Notes under the pieces: generated by a model
Database searches by the model: none
What the model saw: the letters and a program-made list of their open reading frames with translations, nothing else
Told to the model about the DNA's origin: nothing
Part shown: piece by piece, positions 24,983 through 33,414 of the stretch
Numbering within the stretch: position 1 is the stretch's first letter
Layout of the letters: each line of letters starts with the position of its first letter
From: Limimaricola cinnabarinus
GTDB taxonomy: Bacteria; Pseudomonadota; Alphaproteobacteria; Rhodobacterales; Rhodobacteraceae
Reading direction: 5' to 3'
Length of the DNA stretch: 64,000 bases
Assembly: GCF_002723615.1 (NCBI RefSeq)
Contig: NZ_KZ304951.1
Span: 605,054 to 669,053, forward strand
Position numbers and translations under genes: made by a program

Positions 24983-25235
24983 CGCGGCGGTCCTGTGATT
25001 GTGACGTGCTGCCCCGATAGATGTCCCCAAGGGGGCGCGCTGTCGAGGGACCGGCCGCGCACATCTCCATGCAGCTTCGCGCACCACCGCCATTTCGCCC
25101 GCGATCAGAGGCTTTCGCGGTTCCATAAGCCTTTCATCTGAGGGGTTTTCAGCCGAAAATCCTCTACCCCGGTGGCAATTCTCCGCTATCTCCCCCATAA
25201 GTCGCGCGATGAAACAGTCAGGAGAATGCTCCCAC

Positions 25236-26744
25236 GTGACCGATAGAAACCTGCCTTCCCTCGGACTGGCCCTGTTGCCGGTCGTGCTGACACTGGGCCT
25301 GCTGGCCTTGCAGCTCTTCTATTTCGGCGACTTCACGCCGCATATCCCGCTGGTGATCGGCCTCGCAATCACCGGCCTTCTGGGCGTGCTGCGCGGCCAG
25401 AAATGGACCGATATCCGCGAAGGCGTGTTCCACGTCATCCACGTCTCGCTGCCCTCGCTGTCCGTGCTGATCGTGGTCGGCATGATCATCGGCGTCTGGA
25501 TCGCCTCGGGCACCGTGCCGACGCTGATCTATTACGGGCTGACGCTGCTCAACCCCTCGATCTTCCTTGCCGCGGCGATGATCCTCTGTGCGGTCGTCTC
25601 GCTGTCGCTGGGCACCTCCTGGGGCACCGTCGGCACCATCGGCGTGGCGCTGATGGGCATCGGCGCGGGCTTCGGCATCCCGATGTACTGGACCGCGGGC
25701 GCGATCGTCTCGGGCGCCTTCTTCGGCGACAAGATCTCGCCGTTGTCGGACACCACCAACCTCGCCCCCGCCGTGACCGGCGTGAACATCTTCGACCACA
25801 TCCAGAACATGCTGCCGACCACCGTGCCCGCGATGCTGATCGCGCTGGGCATCTACATCGTCGCGGGCTACGGGCTGATCGAACCGGCCGATACCTCGCT
25901 GCAGGCGATCACCCAGATCACCGAGCGCCTGAGCCAGGATTTCAACCTCGGCCTGATTCCGCTCTTGCCGGCGCTGCTCGTGATCGCCCTTGCGCTGTTT
26001 CGCCAGCCGCCGCTGCCCTCGCTCTTCGCGGGCGTGCTGCTGGGCGGCGTGATCGCGATCTTCCAGCAAGGTGTGGGCCTGCATGACGTCTTCACCTTCG
26101 CGCAGTCGGGCTACGCGATCGACACCGGCATCGCCGATATCGACACGCTGCTGAACAAGGGCGGCATCCAGTCGATGATGTGGACGATCTCGCTCATGCT
26201 GATCGCTCTGGGCTTTGGTGGCGCGCTCGAGCGCACCGGCTGCCTCGAGTCGATCATCCTGTCGATCGTCAACAAGGTGAAGAGCTTCACCGCGGTGCAA
26301 TCCTCGGCCATCTTCACCGCCTTCGCGACCAATGTGGTGGCGGGCGATCCCTACATCTCGATCGCCCTGCCGGGCCGGATGTACGCCCCGCTCTATCGCG
26401 GCATGGGCTACTCGACGCTCAACCTCAGCCGCGCCGTCGAGGAAGGCGGCACGCTGATGAGCCCGCTGATCCCGTGGAACGCCGGCGGCGCCTTCGTCAT
26501 CACCGCGCTGGGCCTCGGCATCATGGACGGCAATCTCGAGAACCTGCTCTACATCCCGCTGGCCTTCGCCTGCTGGACCGCCCCCGTGATCGGCGTGTTC
26601 TACGCCATCACCGGGCTGTTCTCGCCCAAGGCCTCCGAACAGGACCGCACCAACTGGGCCAACGACAACGAGGACATCATGGACCTCACGGATCACGATC
26701 ACCTCGGCGATCCCGGCCCCTCCAAGGAAGCCATGCCGATCTGA
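25236..26744 (+). CDS. nhaC: Na+/H+ antiporter NhaC
   Basis: 502 residues, about twelve membrane segments, with the family motifs SLGTSWGTVGTIGVALMGIG, GAFFGDKISPLSDTTNLAP and EEGGTLMSPLIPWNAGG. It exports sodium in exchange for protons. I choose the GTG at 25236 because AGGAGAA at 25220-25226 is at ideal spacing; the in-frame ATG at 25209 would place that ribosome site inside the gene. A strong terminator follows. Confidence 0.92.
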   Translation: MTDRNLPSLGLALLPVVLTLGLLALQLFYFGDFTPHIPLVIGLAITGLLGVLRGQKWTDIREGVFHVIHVSLPSLSVLIVVGMIIGVWIASGTVPTLIYYGLTLLNPSIFLAAAMILCAVVSLSLGTSWGTVGTIGVALMGIGAGFGIPMYWTAGAIVSGAFFGDKISPLSDTTNLAPAVTGVNIFDHIQNMLPTTVPAMLIALGIYIVAGYGLIEPADTSLQAITQITERLSQDFNLGLIPLLPALLVIALALFRQPPLPSLFAGVLLGGVIAIFQQGVGLHDVFTFAQSGYAIDTGIADIDTLLNKGGIQSMMWTISLMLIALGFGGALERTGCLESIILSIVNKVKSFTAVQSSAIFTAFATNVVAGDPYISIALPGRMYAPLYRGMGYSTLNLSRAVEEGGTLMSPLIPWNAGGAFVITALGLGIMDGNLENLLYIPLAFACWTAPVIGVFYAITGLFSPKASEQDRTNWANDNEDIMDLTDHDHLGDPGPSKEAMPI

Positions 26745-26767
26745 TCGGATGCGCTTTGCGCCAGACG

Positions 26768-26796
26768 ACGCCCCGCCCTCACCGGCGGGGCGTTTT
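26768..26796 (+). terminator. Rho-independent terminator after nhaC
   Basis: 10-bp perfect stem ACGCCCCGCC / GGCGGGGCGT, 6-base loop, followed by TTT. 23 bases after the nhaC stop. Confidence 0.88.
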
Positions 26797-26868
26797 GCGT
26801 TTGGCGGGGTTGGTTGGCGCGGGCGCGTCCCTATCTCGAAAGGGAAAGCCGAACGGAAAGGACATCAC

Positions 26869-27138
26869 ATGGCCGGAGGTTGGGCGCGCGACGGCGCGGT
26901 GGAAGAACAGATCGAAGCCTCGATCAATGACGAGCTGAAACGCATGCAGGCCCGGCGCGGACCCGTGGGAGAAAGCGCCACCCATTGCGCGGAATGCGAC
27001 GAGGAGATCCCCGAGAAGCGCCGCGCGGCGATCCCGGGGGTGAAGCTCTGCGTCGAGTGCCAGCAAGGACGCGACGCCCGGCCGCAGATGCGCGGCGGCT
27101 TCAACCGGAGGGGCTCCAAGGACAGCCAGCTGCGCTGA
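26869..27138 (+). CDS. DksA/TraR-type C4 zinc-finger protein
   Basis: 89 residues. Four cysteines (C40, C43, C61, C64) in HCAECDEEIPEKRR and LCVECQQ form the TraR/DksA zinc finger, preceded by a short helical region and followed by a basic tail. It resembles the small YbiI/TraR group, which lacks the long coiled coil of DksA; RNA polymerase binding is possible but unproven. Start at MAGGWARDG. A copy of an intergenic repeat lies 14 bases after the stop. Confidence 0.82.
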   Translation: MAGGWARDGAVEEQIEASINDELKRMQARRGPVGESATHCAECDEEIPEKRRAAIPGVKLCVECQQGRDARPQMRGGFNRRGSKDSQLR

Positions 27139-27152
27139 AGGCCGGCGTCGGG

Positions 27153-27178
27153 ATTGCGTATTTGAGGAAAGATGAACC
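27153..27178 (+). repeat. Intergenic repeat copy A (TTGCGTATTTGAGGAAAGAT core)
   Basis: Single copy of a motif that occurs twice more at 40974-41056. Here it lies between the convergent zinc-finger gene and modC. It is nearly identical over about 24 bases to the copies there (one to four differences), although the three sites are 14 kb apart or inverted. Confidence 0.85.
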
Positions 27179-27196
27179 GGGAGGCGCGCGCCGCCT

Positions 27197-28261
27197 TCAG
27201 ACGGCGCCGCCCACATCGTCGGGCGCGACCGCGCTGGCCTTGACGATCGCCCAGAGCCGCAGGCCGGGCGCGAGCCTGAGCGCGCGCGCCGAACGGCGGG
27301 TGACGCGGGCGAGCAGCCGGTCCGCGCCGCAGGCCAGACCCACGGCCACGCCCTCCGGGCCTTCGTCGAGCGCCGTCACCTCGGCCGGCAGGATGTTGAG
27401 CGCGCTGAGCCCCTCCGGCTTTTCGCGCGCGAGGATCACGTCCTGCGCCGAGATGCGCAGCCGCAGATGCGTGCCGATGCCGCCCAACCGCCCGGGCAGC
27501 ACGATCCGCCCGCCCGACAGCGCAAGCTCGGTCAGCCCGTCGATCCGGTCGAGCCCGGCGATGCGCGCGCGCACCACCGCCCCCGCCTCCTGCGCGCCGA
27601 TCATGCCGACCGCCGCCGGGTCCGACAGCACCTCGGCCACCGCGCCCGCGCGCATCACGCGCCCCGCCTCCATCACCACCACCGTCGTGGCGAGGCGCGC
27701 GACCTCCGAGGCGGCGTGGCTGACATAGAGGATCGGCAGACCCGCCTCGTCGCGCAGCCGCTCCAGCCATGGCAGGATCTCGGCCTTGCGCGCCGCGTCG
27801 AGCGCCGAGAGCGGCTCGTCCATCAGCAAGAGCCGCGGATGGCTCATCAGCGCCCGCCCGATCGCCACGCGCTGCTTCTCCCCGCCAGACAGCGCGGCGG
27901 GGCGGCGGTCGAGCAGATCGCCCAGCCCCAGCATCGCGATCACCCGGTCGCGGTCATGGCTGCCGCCATAGGCGAGGTTCTTGTCCACGCTCATATGCGG
28001 AAACAGCCGCGCATCCTGAAACACGTAGCCGATCCGGCGGCGATGCACCGGAACGTCGATGCGCCGCGCCCGGTCGTAAAGCAGCGTCCCGTCGATCTCG
28101 ATCCGGCCCGCTTCGGGGCGCATGAGCCCCGCCACCGCGTTGATCACGCTGGTCTTGCCCGAGCCCGACCTGCCGAACAGCGCGGTGACGCCGGGCGGTG
28201 CGGCGAAATCGGCGTCGAGATCGAAGCCGCCGAGCCGCTTTTTCACCTGCACCTCGATCAT
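27197..28261 (-). CDS. modC: Molybdate ABC transporter, ATPase subunit
   Basis: 354 residues. Walker A FGRSGSGKTSV, signature LSGGEKQRVAIGRAL, Walker B LLLMDEPLSALDAARK, then a C-terminal molybdate-binding (Mop/TOBE) domain from about residue 285 (LNILPAEVTALDEGPEG), which marks ModC rather than a sulfate ATPase. Its ATG overlaps the modB stop (ATGA). Last gene of modABC. Confidence 0.95.
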   Translation of the reverse strand: MIEVQVKKRLGGFDLDADFAAPPGVTALFGRSGSGKTSVINAVAGLMRPEAGRIEIDGTLLYDRARRIDVPVHRRRIGYVFQDARLFPHMSVDKNLAYGGSHDRDRVIAMLGLGDLLDRRPAALSGGEKQRVAIGRALMSHPRLLLMDEPLSALDAARKAEILPWLERLRDEAGLPILYVSHAASEVARLATTVVVMEAGRVMRAGAVAEVLSDPAAVGMIGAQEAGAVVRARIAGLDRIDGLTELALSGGRIVLPGRLGGIGTHLRLRISAQDVILAREKPEGLSALNILPAEVTALDEGPEGVAVGLACGADRLLARVTRRSARALRLAPGLRLWAIVKASAVAPDDVGGAV

Positions 28262-28950
28262 GCCGCCACCCGCCGCGCGATCCGGCGCGACAGCCATTCC
28301 GAAACCAGCAGCGCCCCCATCGCCAGCGCCACCGAAACCGCCACGAGCCGCAGCGCCGCCTCCTCGCCGCCCGGCATCTGCAGGAAAGCGTAGATCGCGG
28401 TCGGGACGGTGCGGGTTTCGCCGGGGATGTTGGAGACGAAGGTGATCGTCGCGCCGAACTCGCCCATCGCCTTGGCAAAGGCGAGGATCGCCCCCGCCAC
28501 CACGCCGGGCAGCGCCAGCGGCAGCGTCACCGTGACAAAGACCCGCAGCCGCGAGGCCCCGAGCGTCGCCGCCGCCTGCTCCAGCGCGGGCGGCACCGCC
28601 TCGAAGGCCAGCCGCATGGGCCGCACCATCAGCGGAAAGGCCATGATCGCCGCCGCCAGCGCCGCGCCGGTCCAGCGAAAGGCGAAGCTGATGCCCAGAG
28701 GTTCGAGCAGCGCGCCGAGCGGCCCCTGCCGGGAAAAGGCCACGAGCAGCAGGTAGCCCGTCACGACGGGCGGCAGGATCAGCGGCAGATGCACCAGCCC
28801 GTTGAGAAGCTGCCGCCCCGGAAACCGCCCCTTGGCCAGCGCCAGCGCGCATAAAAGCCCCAGCGGCAGGCTCGCGGCGACGGCAGTGGCCGAAACCTTG
28901 AGCGACAGCCGCACCGCCTGCCATTCTGCGGGGCCGAGCCAGTCGGTCAT
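28258..28950 (-). CDS. modB: Molybdate ABC transporter, permease subunit
   Basis: 230 residues with five to six membrane segments. The cytoplasmic coupling loop EQAAATLGASRLRVFVTVTLPLALPGVVAG matches the EAA motif of binding-protein-dependent permeases (residues about 130-160), followed by AKAMGEFGATITF typical of ModB. Its ATG overlaps the modA stop, and its stop overlaps the modC start, so all three are translationally coupled. Confidence 0.95.
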   Translation of the reverse strand: MTDWLGPAEWQAVRLSLKVSATAVAASLPLGLLCALALAKGRFPGRQLLNGLVHLPLILPPVVTGYLLLVAFSRQGPLGALLEPLGISFAFRWTGAALAAAIMAFPLMVRPMRLAFEAVPPALEQAAATLGASRLRVFVTVTLPLALPGVVAGAILAFAKAMGEFGATITFVSNIPGETRTVPTAIYAFLQMPGGEEAALRLVAVSVALAMGALLVSEWLSRRIARRVAA

Positions 28951-29735
28951 TCGCAGGGCTCCGCTTCGGAAAGCCCGGCTTCGGGCAAGGTGAACCCCGC
29001 GGCCTCGAAGATCGCCCCCGCCTCCGGGCCGGTCAGGAAATCGAGGAAATCCGCTGCCTTTGGGTCCGCCCCGGTCAGAAGCGCCGCCGGGTAGCGGATC
29101 GGCGGGTGACTGTCGGCGGGAAAGCTGCCCATGACCGTCACCCGCGGCTCCTCGGCCGCATCGGTGGCATAGACAATGCCGTAAGGCGCCGCGCCGCTCG
29201 CCACCAGCGCCAGCGCCGCGCGCACGTTCTCGGCCTGCGCGACGCGCGACGCGACGCCCTCCCACAGCCCGAGGCCCTCCAGCGCCGCGCGGCCATATTG
29301 CCCGGCGGGCACCGCATCAATGAGCGCCATGGCGAGCCGCCCCGAGCCCAGCCGCGCCGCGAGATCGAAGCCCGGCCCGATCTCGACGGCGGACGCCTCC
29401 GCATCGGCGGCGATCAGCACGAGGGCATTGCCGAGGATGTCGCGGCGGCTATCGGTCTCGATCAGCCCGGCCCGTGCGACCTCCTCGATCCAGTCTTCGT
29501 TGGCCGAGATGAAGAGATCGGCCGGCGCGCCCGCCATGATCTGCCGCGCCAGCGCCGAGCTGCCCGCATAGGAGACGGTCACCTCCGCGCCGCCCCGCGC
29601 CTCCCAGACCTCCACCACGCGGTCGAGCGGGCCGCCGAGGCTCGCCGCCGCGAAGGTCAGGATCTCGGCCCACACCGGGCCGGTCGGCGCGAGCGCCAGC
29701 ATCAGCGCCGCGGATAAGGATTTCACCAGCATCAT
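28947..29735 (-). CDS. modA: Molybdate ABC transporter, periplasmic binding protein
   Basis: 262 residues. Signal peptide of about 22 residues ending near VWA, then the ModA fold with TFAAASLGGPLDRVVE, VSYAGSSALARQI and GAPADLFISAN, which supply the oxyanion-binding Ser residues. It delivers molybdate or tungstate to ModBC for molybdenum cofactor enzymes. Start codons at 29735 and 29732 are adjacent; GAGGTGG precedes. No modE gene or clear ModE site is nearby. Confidence 0.94.
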   Translation of the reverse strand: MMLVKSLSAALMLALAPTGPVWAEILTFAAASLGGPLDRVVEVWEARGGAEVTVSYAGSSALARQIMAGAPADLFISANEDWIEEVARAGLIETDSRRDILGNALVLIAADAEASAVEIGPGFDLAARLGSGRLAMALIDAVPAGQYGRAALEGLGLWEGVASRVAQAENVRAALALVASGAAPYGIVYATDAAEEPRVTVMGSFPADSHPPIRYPAALLTGADPKAADFLDFLTGPEAGAIFEAAGFTLPEAGLSEAEPCE

Positions 29736-29795
29736 CCACCTCGTGTCATGCCCGCGTCTGTTGCATCCCGTGGCCCCGCACCGCAAGAGCGCGCC

Positions 29796-30920
29796 TCAGA
29801 CCCAGGCGACCAGCCGTGCTTCGAGCGCCGCGACGCGCGCGCGCAACATGTCGGGAATCGCGCCCGGGCGGGGCGGATCGACGAGAGAGGTCAGCCAGGC
29901 CTCCGGCGGCATCTTCACCCGCTTCTGCCCGCGCCATTCCAGCCCGCGCAGCACCGCCTGCGCGGGGCCGGGCAGCCGCTCGGGGATCTCGCGCCCCGAA
30001 AGCACGCCCCATGCCGCGGTCCAAAGCCGCCCCACGCCCCACGGGTTGTAGCCGCCGCCGCCCATCAGCACGAAGCGCGGGGCCAGCGGCAACAGCGCGC
30101 GCAGCACGTCCAGATGTGCATGGCCCGACATGGCCAGCCGCGATTGCGGGTCTTCGAGCAGCGCGTCCGCGCCGCATTGCAGCACGATGGCGTCGGGGCG
30201 AAACGCCGCGACGGCGGGAAGGATCACCCGGTCGCGCGCCAGCGCCATCGCGTCGTCGCCCGCGCCGGAAGGGATCGGCAGGTTGAACACCTGCCCCGCG
30301 CCTTCCTCCTCCACCGCGCCGGTGCGCGGCCAGCGGTTCTCCTCGTGGGTCGAAACCAGCAGCGTCTCGGGATCGCGGGCAAAGCCCGCCTCGACCCCAT
30401 CGCAATGATGCGCGTCGATATCGACATAGGCGACGCGCCGCGCGCCATGCGCCTTGAGCGACAGGATCGCGAAGACCGGGTCGTTGAGATAGCAAAACCC
30501 GTTGGCCCGGTCCGGCAGCCCGTGATGCGTGCCGCCGCCGGGCAGGTGCAGCCGTCCGCCTTGGCGCAGAAGCTCGCCCGCGAGCAGCGCGCCCCCCACC
30601 CCGGTCGCCGGGCGGCGATACATCTCGGCGAAGACCGGGTTGGCGGGCGTGCCGAGGTGATGGCGTTCGCGGATCCGCGGGCTGACGGTTTGCGCCTCCT
30701 CGGCGGCCAGCAGGGCCGAGACATACTCCGGCGTGTGAAAGGCATGCAGCGCGGCGGGCCGCGCGCGCGGGCTGCGGATATAGCTCTCCGCCGGCAGCCA
30801 GCCCAGCGCGCGGGCAAGGTCCATCACCGTCGAGACGCGCGGCACACGCAAGGGGTGCCAGTCGCCATAGCTCGACCCGCGGTAGATCTCCGATCCGATG
30901 AAGCGCGCCGATACGGTCAT
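29796..30920 (-). CDS. Histone-deacetylase/AcuC-family zinc hydrolase
   Basis: 374 residues. Zn and catalytic motifs in order: PGGGTHHG (catalytic His pair), GFCYLNDPVFAI, VAYVDIDAHHCDG (Zn Asp and His) and the GADAL and MGGGGYNPWGVGR blocks. Bacterial members deacetylate acetyl-lysine proteins such as acetyl-CoA synthetase (AcuC) or acetylpolyamines. The substrate here is unknown; AcuC-like protein deacetylase is my preferred reading. It is 60 bases downstream of modA's start on the same strand, so it precedes neither mod gene as a partner but is read convergently to nothing obvious. Confidence 0.85.
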   Translation of the reverse strand: MTVSARFIGSEIYRGSSYGDWHPLRVPRVSTVMDLARALGWLPAESYIRSPRARPAALHAFHTPEYVSALLAAEEAQTVSPRIRERHHLGTPANPVFAEMYRRPATGVGGALLAGELLRQGGRLHLPGGGTHHGLPDRANGFCYLNDPVFAILSLKAHGARRVAYVDIDAHHCDGVEAGFARDPETLLVSTHEENRWPRTGAVEEEGAGQVFNLPIPSGAGDDAMALARDRVILPAVAAFRPDAIVLQCGADALLEDPQSRLAMSGHAHLDVLRALLPLAPRFVLMGGGGYNPWGVGRLWTAAWGVLSGREIPERLPGPAQAVLRGLEWRGQKRVKMPPEAWLTSLVDPPRPGAIPDMLRARVAALEARLVAWV

Positions 30921-31043
30921 GCCTCTTTCATTCCCGACGCCCCTTTCACAAGCGCGACCTCCTTGCCACCATGGCGCAGATAGCGCGCGCCGCGCCCTTG
31001 CCAGCCCCGGCGCGGTTGTGCGATTTCGCTCTGGACGCGAACG

Positions 31044-31544
31044 ATGAACGCGAACCATCCCAAGGCCCGCATGATCCAGCTTCCGCTCCGCATCTCCAAG
31101 AGGCACCAGCGTCTCGCGCGCACGCAGTTCGCGGCGCTGCCATGGCGCATGGCCGGGGATGGCTTGGAGATCTGCCTCGTCACCAGCCGCGGGCGGGGCC
31201 GCTGGATCCTGCCCAAGGGCTGGCCGATGGATGGCGTCACGCCCGCGCAGGCCGCAACGATCGAGGCGCGCGAGGAGGCGGGGCTTCTGGGCCAGCCCGA
31301 GGATCGCTGCCTCGGCCTGTGGTCCTATGTGAAATCCGGCGCGCCGCATGTCGCGATGGTCTTTCCGCTGCGGGTCGATCGGGTGCTCGACGATTGGCCC
31401 GAGCGCGGCCAGAGGCGGCGCAAGTGGTTCTCGCCCGCACGCGCGGCGGCCAAGCTCGACGCGCCGGACCTGCACCGGATGCTGCTCGGCTTCGAGCCCA
31501 TGCCGCAGATGCCCGAGCCTGCGGCGCATCCCGCGGCCTCGTGA
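31044..31544 (+). CDS. Nudix-family hydrolase with altered Nudix box
   Basis: 166 residues. The region GWPMDGVTPAQAATIEAREE aligns with the Nudix box, but the first Glu is Val and the Arg of REU is Ile; the metal-binding EE pair (AREEAGL) is kept. The LPKGWPMDG and VAMVFPLRV blocks resemble the diphosphoinositol-polyphosphate/Ap4A type. Activity may be retained or changed. ATG 31071 with AAGG upstream is an alternative start. It leads a short run with the DUF1178 gene. Confidence 0.8.
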   Translation: MNANHPKARMIQLPLRISKRHQRLARTQFAALPWRMAGDGLEICLVTSRGRGRWILPKGWPMDGVTPAQAATIEAREEAGLLGQPEDRCLGLWSYVKSGAPHVAMVFPLRVDRVLDDWPERGQRRRKWFSPARAAAKLDAPDLHRMLLGFEPMPQMPEPAAHPAAS

Positions 31545-31614
31545 AGCGCAGGGGCTTTGCACCGGCCCGCCCGAGCGCCTATCTCGATTACATGTGCCAC
31601 CGGGACCCGCGCCG

Positions 31615-32037
31615 ATGATCCGCTACGACCTTACCTGCAAGAACGGCCATGCCTTCGACAGCTGGTTCGCCTCCGCCGGCGCCTATGACGCGCTGGAGCG
31701 CGCGGGCCAGCTCTCCTGCGCGGTCTGCGGCGCGGCGGAGGTGCGCAAGGCGCTGATGTCGCCCTCGGTGAGCGAAAACGCCACGCCCCCGGCGCGCAGG
31801 CTCTCCGAGCCCGGCACCCCGCTGGAAAAGGCGATGGCCGAGCTCAGGCGCAAGGTCGAGGCGAATTCGGACTATGTGGGCGACGCTTTCGCCAAGGAGG
31901 CGCGCGCCATGCATGAGGGCAAGGCGCCCGAGCGCGCGATCCATGGCGAGGCCCGCCCCGAGGAGGCGCGCCGCCTGATCGAGGATGGCGTCCCGGTGAC
32001 CCCCCTGCCCTTCGGGCCCAAACGCCGCGCCAACTGA
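31615..32037 (+). CDS. DUF1178 family protein
   Basis: 140 residues. The N-terminus MIRYDLTCKNGHAFDSWF with CKNGH and a following CAVCGA is the diagnostic putative zinc-ribbon of DUF1178, followed by a helical Glu/Arg-rich region. Conserved in alpha- and betaproteobacteria next to Nudix genes, as here; function unknown. Start at the ATG of that motif. Confidence 0.9.
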   Translation: MIRYDLTCKNGHAFDSWFASAGAYDALERAGQLSCAVCGAAEVRKALMSPSVSENATPPARRLSEPGTPLEKAMAELRRKVEANSDYVGDAFAKEARAMHEGKAPERAIHGEARPEEARRLIEDGVPVTPLPFGPKRRAN

Positions 32038-32133
32038 GCCGATAGAGGCAGCTTTGCCACGGATGCGCGGTCGCGCATTGCCCTCGCGTCGCCCCGCCGC
32101 TATGGAGACGCCGAAATCTGCGCGGGGAGAGAC

Positions 32134-33372
32134 ATGTCGGTCCTGGTGATGAAATTCGGCGGCACCTCGGTCGCCACGCTCGACCGGATCCACCGGGCCG
32201 CGAAACGCGTGGCCGTCGAGGTGGCCAAGGGTCACGAGGTGATCGTGATCGTGTCGGCCATGGCCGGCAAGACCAACGAGCTGGTGGGCTGGGTGGGCGA
32301 GACCTCGCCCATGTACGACGCGCGCGAATACGACGCCGTCACTTCCTCGGGCGAGAACGTGACCGCGGGGCTGATGGCGCTGCGGCTGCAGGAGATGGAC
32401 GTGCCCGCCCGCAGCTGGCAGGGCTGGCAGGTGCCGGTGCAGACCACCTCCGCCCATGGCGCCGCCCGCATCCTCGACATCCCGCCCGAGAACATCCGCG
32501 CGAAATTCGCCGAAGGCATGAAGGTCGCGGTGATCGCGGGCTTTCAGGGCGTCAGCCCCGAGGGGCGGATCACCACGCTGGGGCGCGGCGGATCGGACAC
32601 CACGGCCGTGGCCTTCGCCGCGGCCTTCGAGGCCGAGCGCTGCGACATCTACACCGACGTGGACGGGATCTACACCACCGATCCGCGGATCTGCGAGAAG
32701 GCGCGCAAGCTCGACCGCATCGCCTTCGAGGAGATGCTGGAGCTGGCCTCGCTCGGGGCCAAGGTGCTGCAGACCCGCTCGGTCGAGCTGGCGATGCGTT
32801 ACAAGGTGAAGCTGCGCGTGCTGTCGAGCTTCGAGGAACAGTCCGACGAGGCCGGAACGCTCGTCTGCGACGAGGAGGAAATCATGGAAAGCAACGTGGT
32901 CGCCGGTGTCGCCTATTCGCGCGACGAGGCCAAGATGACGCTCATCTCCGTGGCCGACCGGCCCGGCATCGCCTCGGCGATCTTCGGCGCGCTGGCCGAT
33001 GCGGGGGTGAACGTGGACATGATCGTCCAGAACATCTCCGAGGAAGGTCGCACCGACATGACCTTCTCCTGCCCCAATGATCAGGTGATGCGGGCCGAAA
33101 AGGCGGTCGAGGCGGCGCGTGAGCGCGGCGACATCCGCTTCAACGATCTCGTCACCGACACCGGTGTCGCCAAGGTGTCGGTCGTGGGCATCGGCATGCG
33201 CAGCCATACCGGCGTCGCCGCCGACATGTTCAAGGCGCTCTCGGCCGAGGGCATCAACATCAAGGTCATCACCACCTCCGAGATCAAGATTTCGGTGCTG
33301 ATCGACCGGAAATACATGGAACTCGCGGTGCAGGCCCTCCATGATGCCTTCGGGCTGGACAAGGCCGCCTGA
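32134..33372 (+). CDS. lysC: Aspartate kinase
   Basis: 412 residues. Amino-acid kinase domain with MKFGGTSVA at the N-terminus, TLGRGGSDTTAVAFA and TDVDGIYTTDPRI, then two C-terminal ACT domains (from about residue 270) that usually mediate feedback inhibition by lysine and threonine. First step of the aspartate pathway, feeding threonine (thrC is at 44.3 kb), methionine and diaminopimelate. GGGGAGAG precedes the ATG. No lysine riboswitch is visible in the 96-base leader. ptsP follows after 42 bases. Confidence 0.97.
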   Translation: MSVLVMKFGGTSVATLDRIHRAAKRVAVEVAKGHEVIVIVSAMAGKTNELVGWVGETSPMYDAREYDAVTSSGENVTAGLMALRLQEMDVPARSWQGWQVPVQTTSAHGAARILDIPPENIRAKFAEGMKVAVIAGFQGVSPEGRITTLGRGGSDTTAVAFAAAFEAERCDIYTDVDGIYTTDPRICEKARKLDRIAFEEMLELASLGAKVLQTRSVELAMRYKVKLRVLSSFEEQSDEAGTLVCDEEEIMESNVVAGVAYSRDEAKMTLISVADRPGIASAIFGALADAGVNVDMIVQNISEEGRTDMTFSCPNDQVMRAEKAVEAARERGDIRFNDLVTDTGVAKVSVVGIGMRSHTGVAADMFKALSAEGINIKVITTSEIKISVLIDRKYMELAVQALHDAFGLDKAA

Positions 33373-33414
33373 CCGGGAGCACACCCCCCGGGGCCCGGCG
33401 GTGAAAGGGCGGCG

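Noticed and set aside
25209..25235. ATG at 25209 as the nhaC start
   Set aside because: The best ribosome site AGGAGAA lies downstream of it and points to GTG 25236.
29736..29795. ModE operator or molybdenum cofactor riboswitch before modA
   Set aside because: No ATAT-type ModE palindrome or riboswitch core is visible in the short upstream region.
32038..32133. Lysine riboswitch before lysC
   Set aside because: The leader is only 96 bases, too short for the roughly 170-base aptamer, and shows no conserved core.
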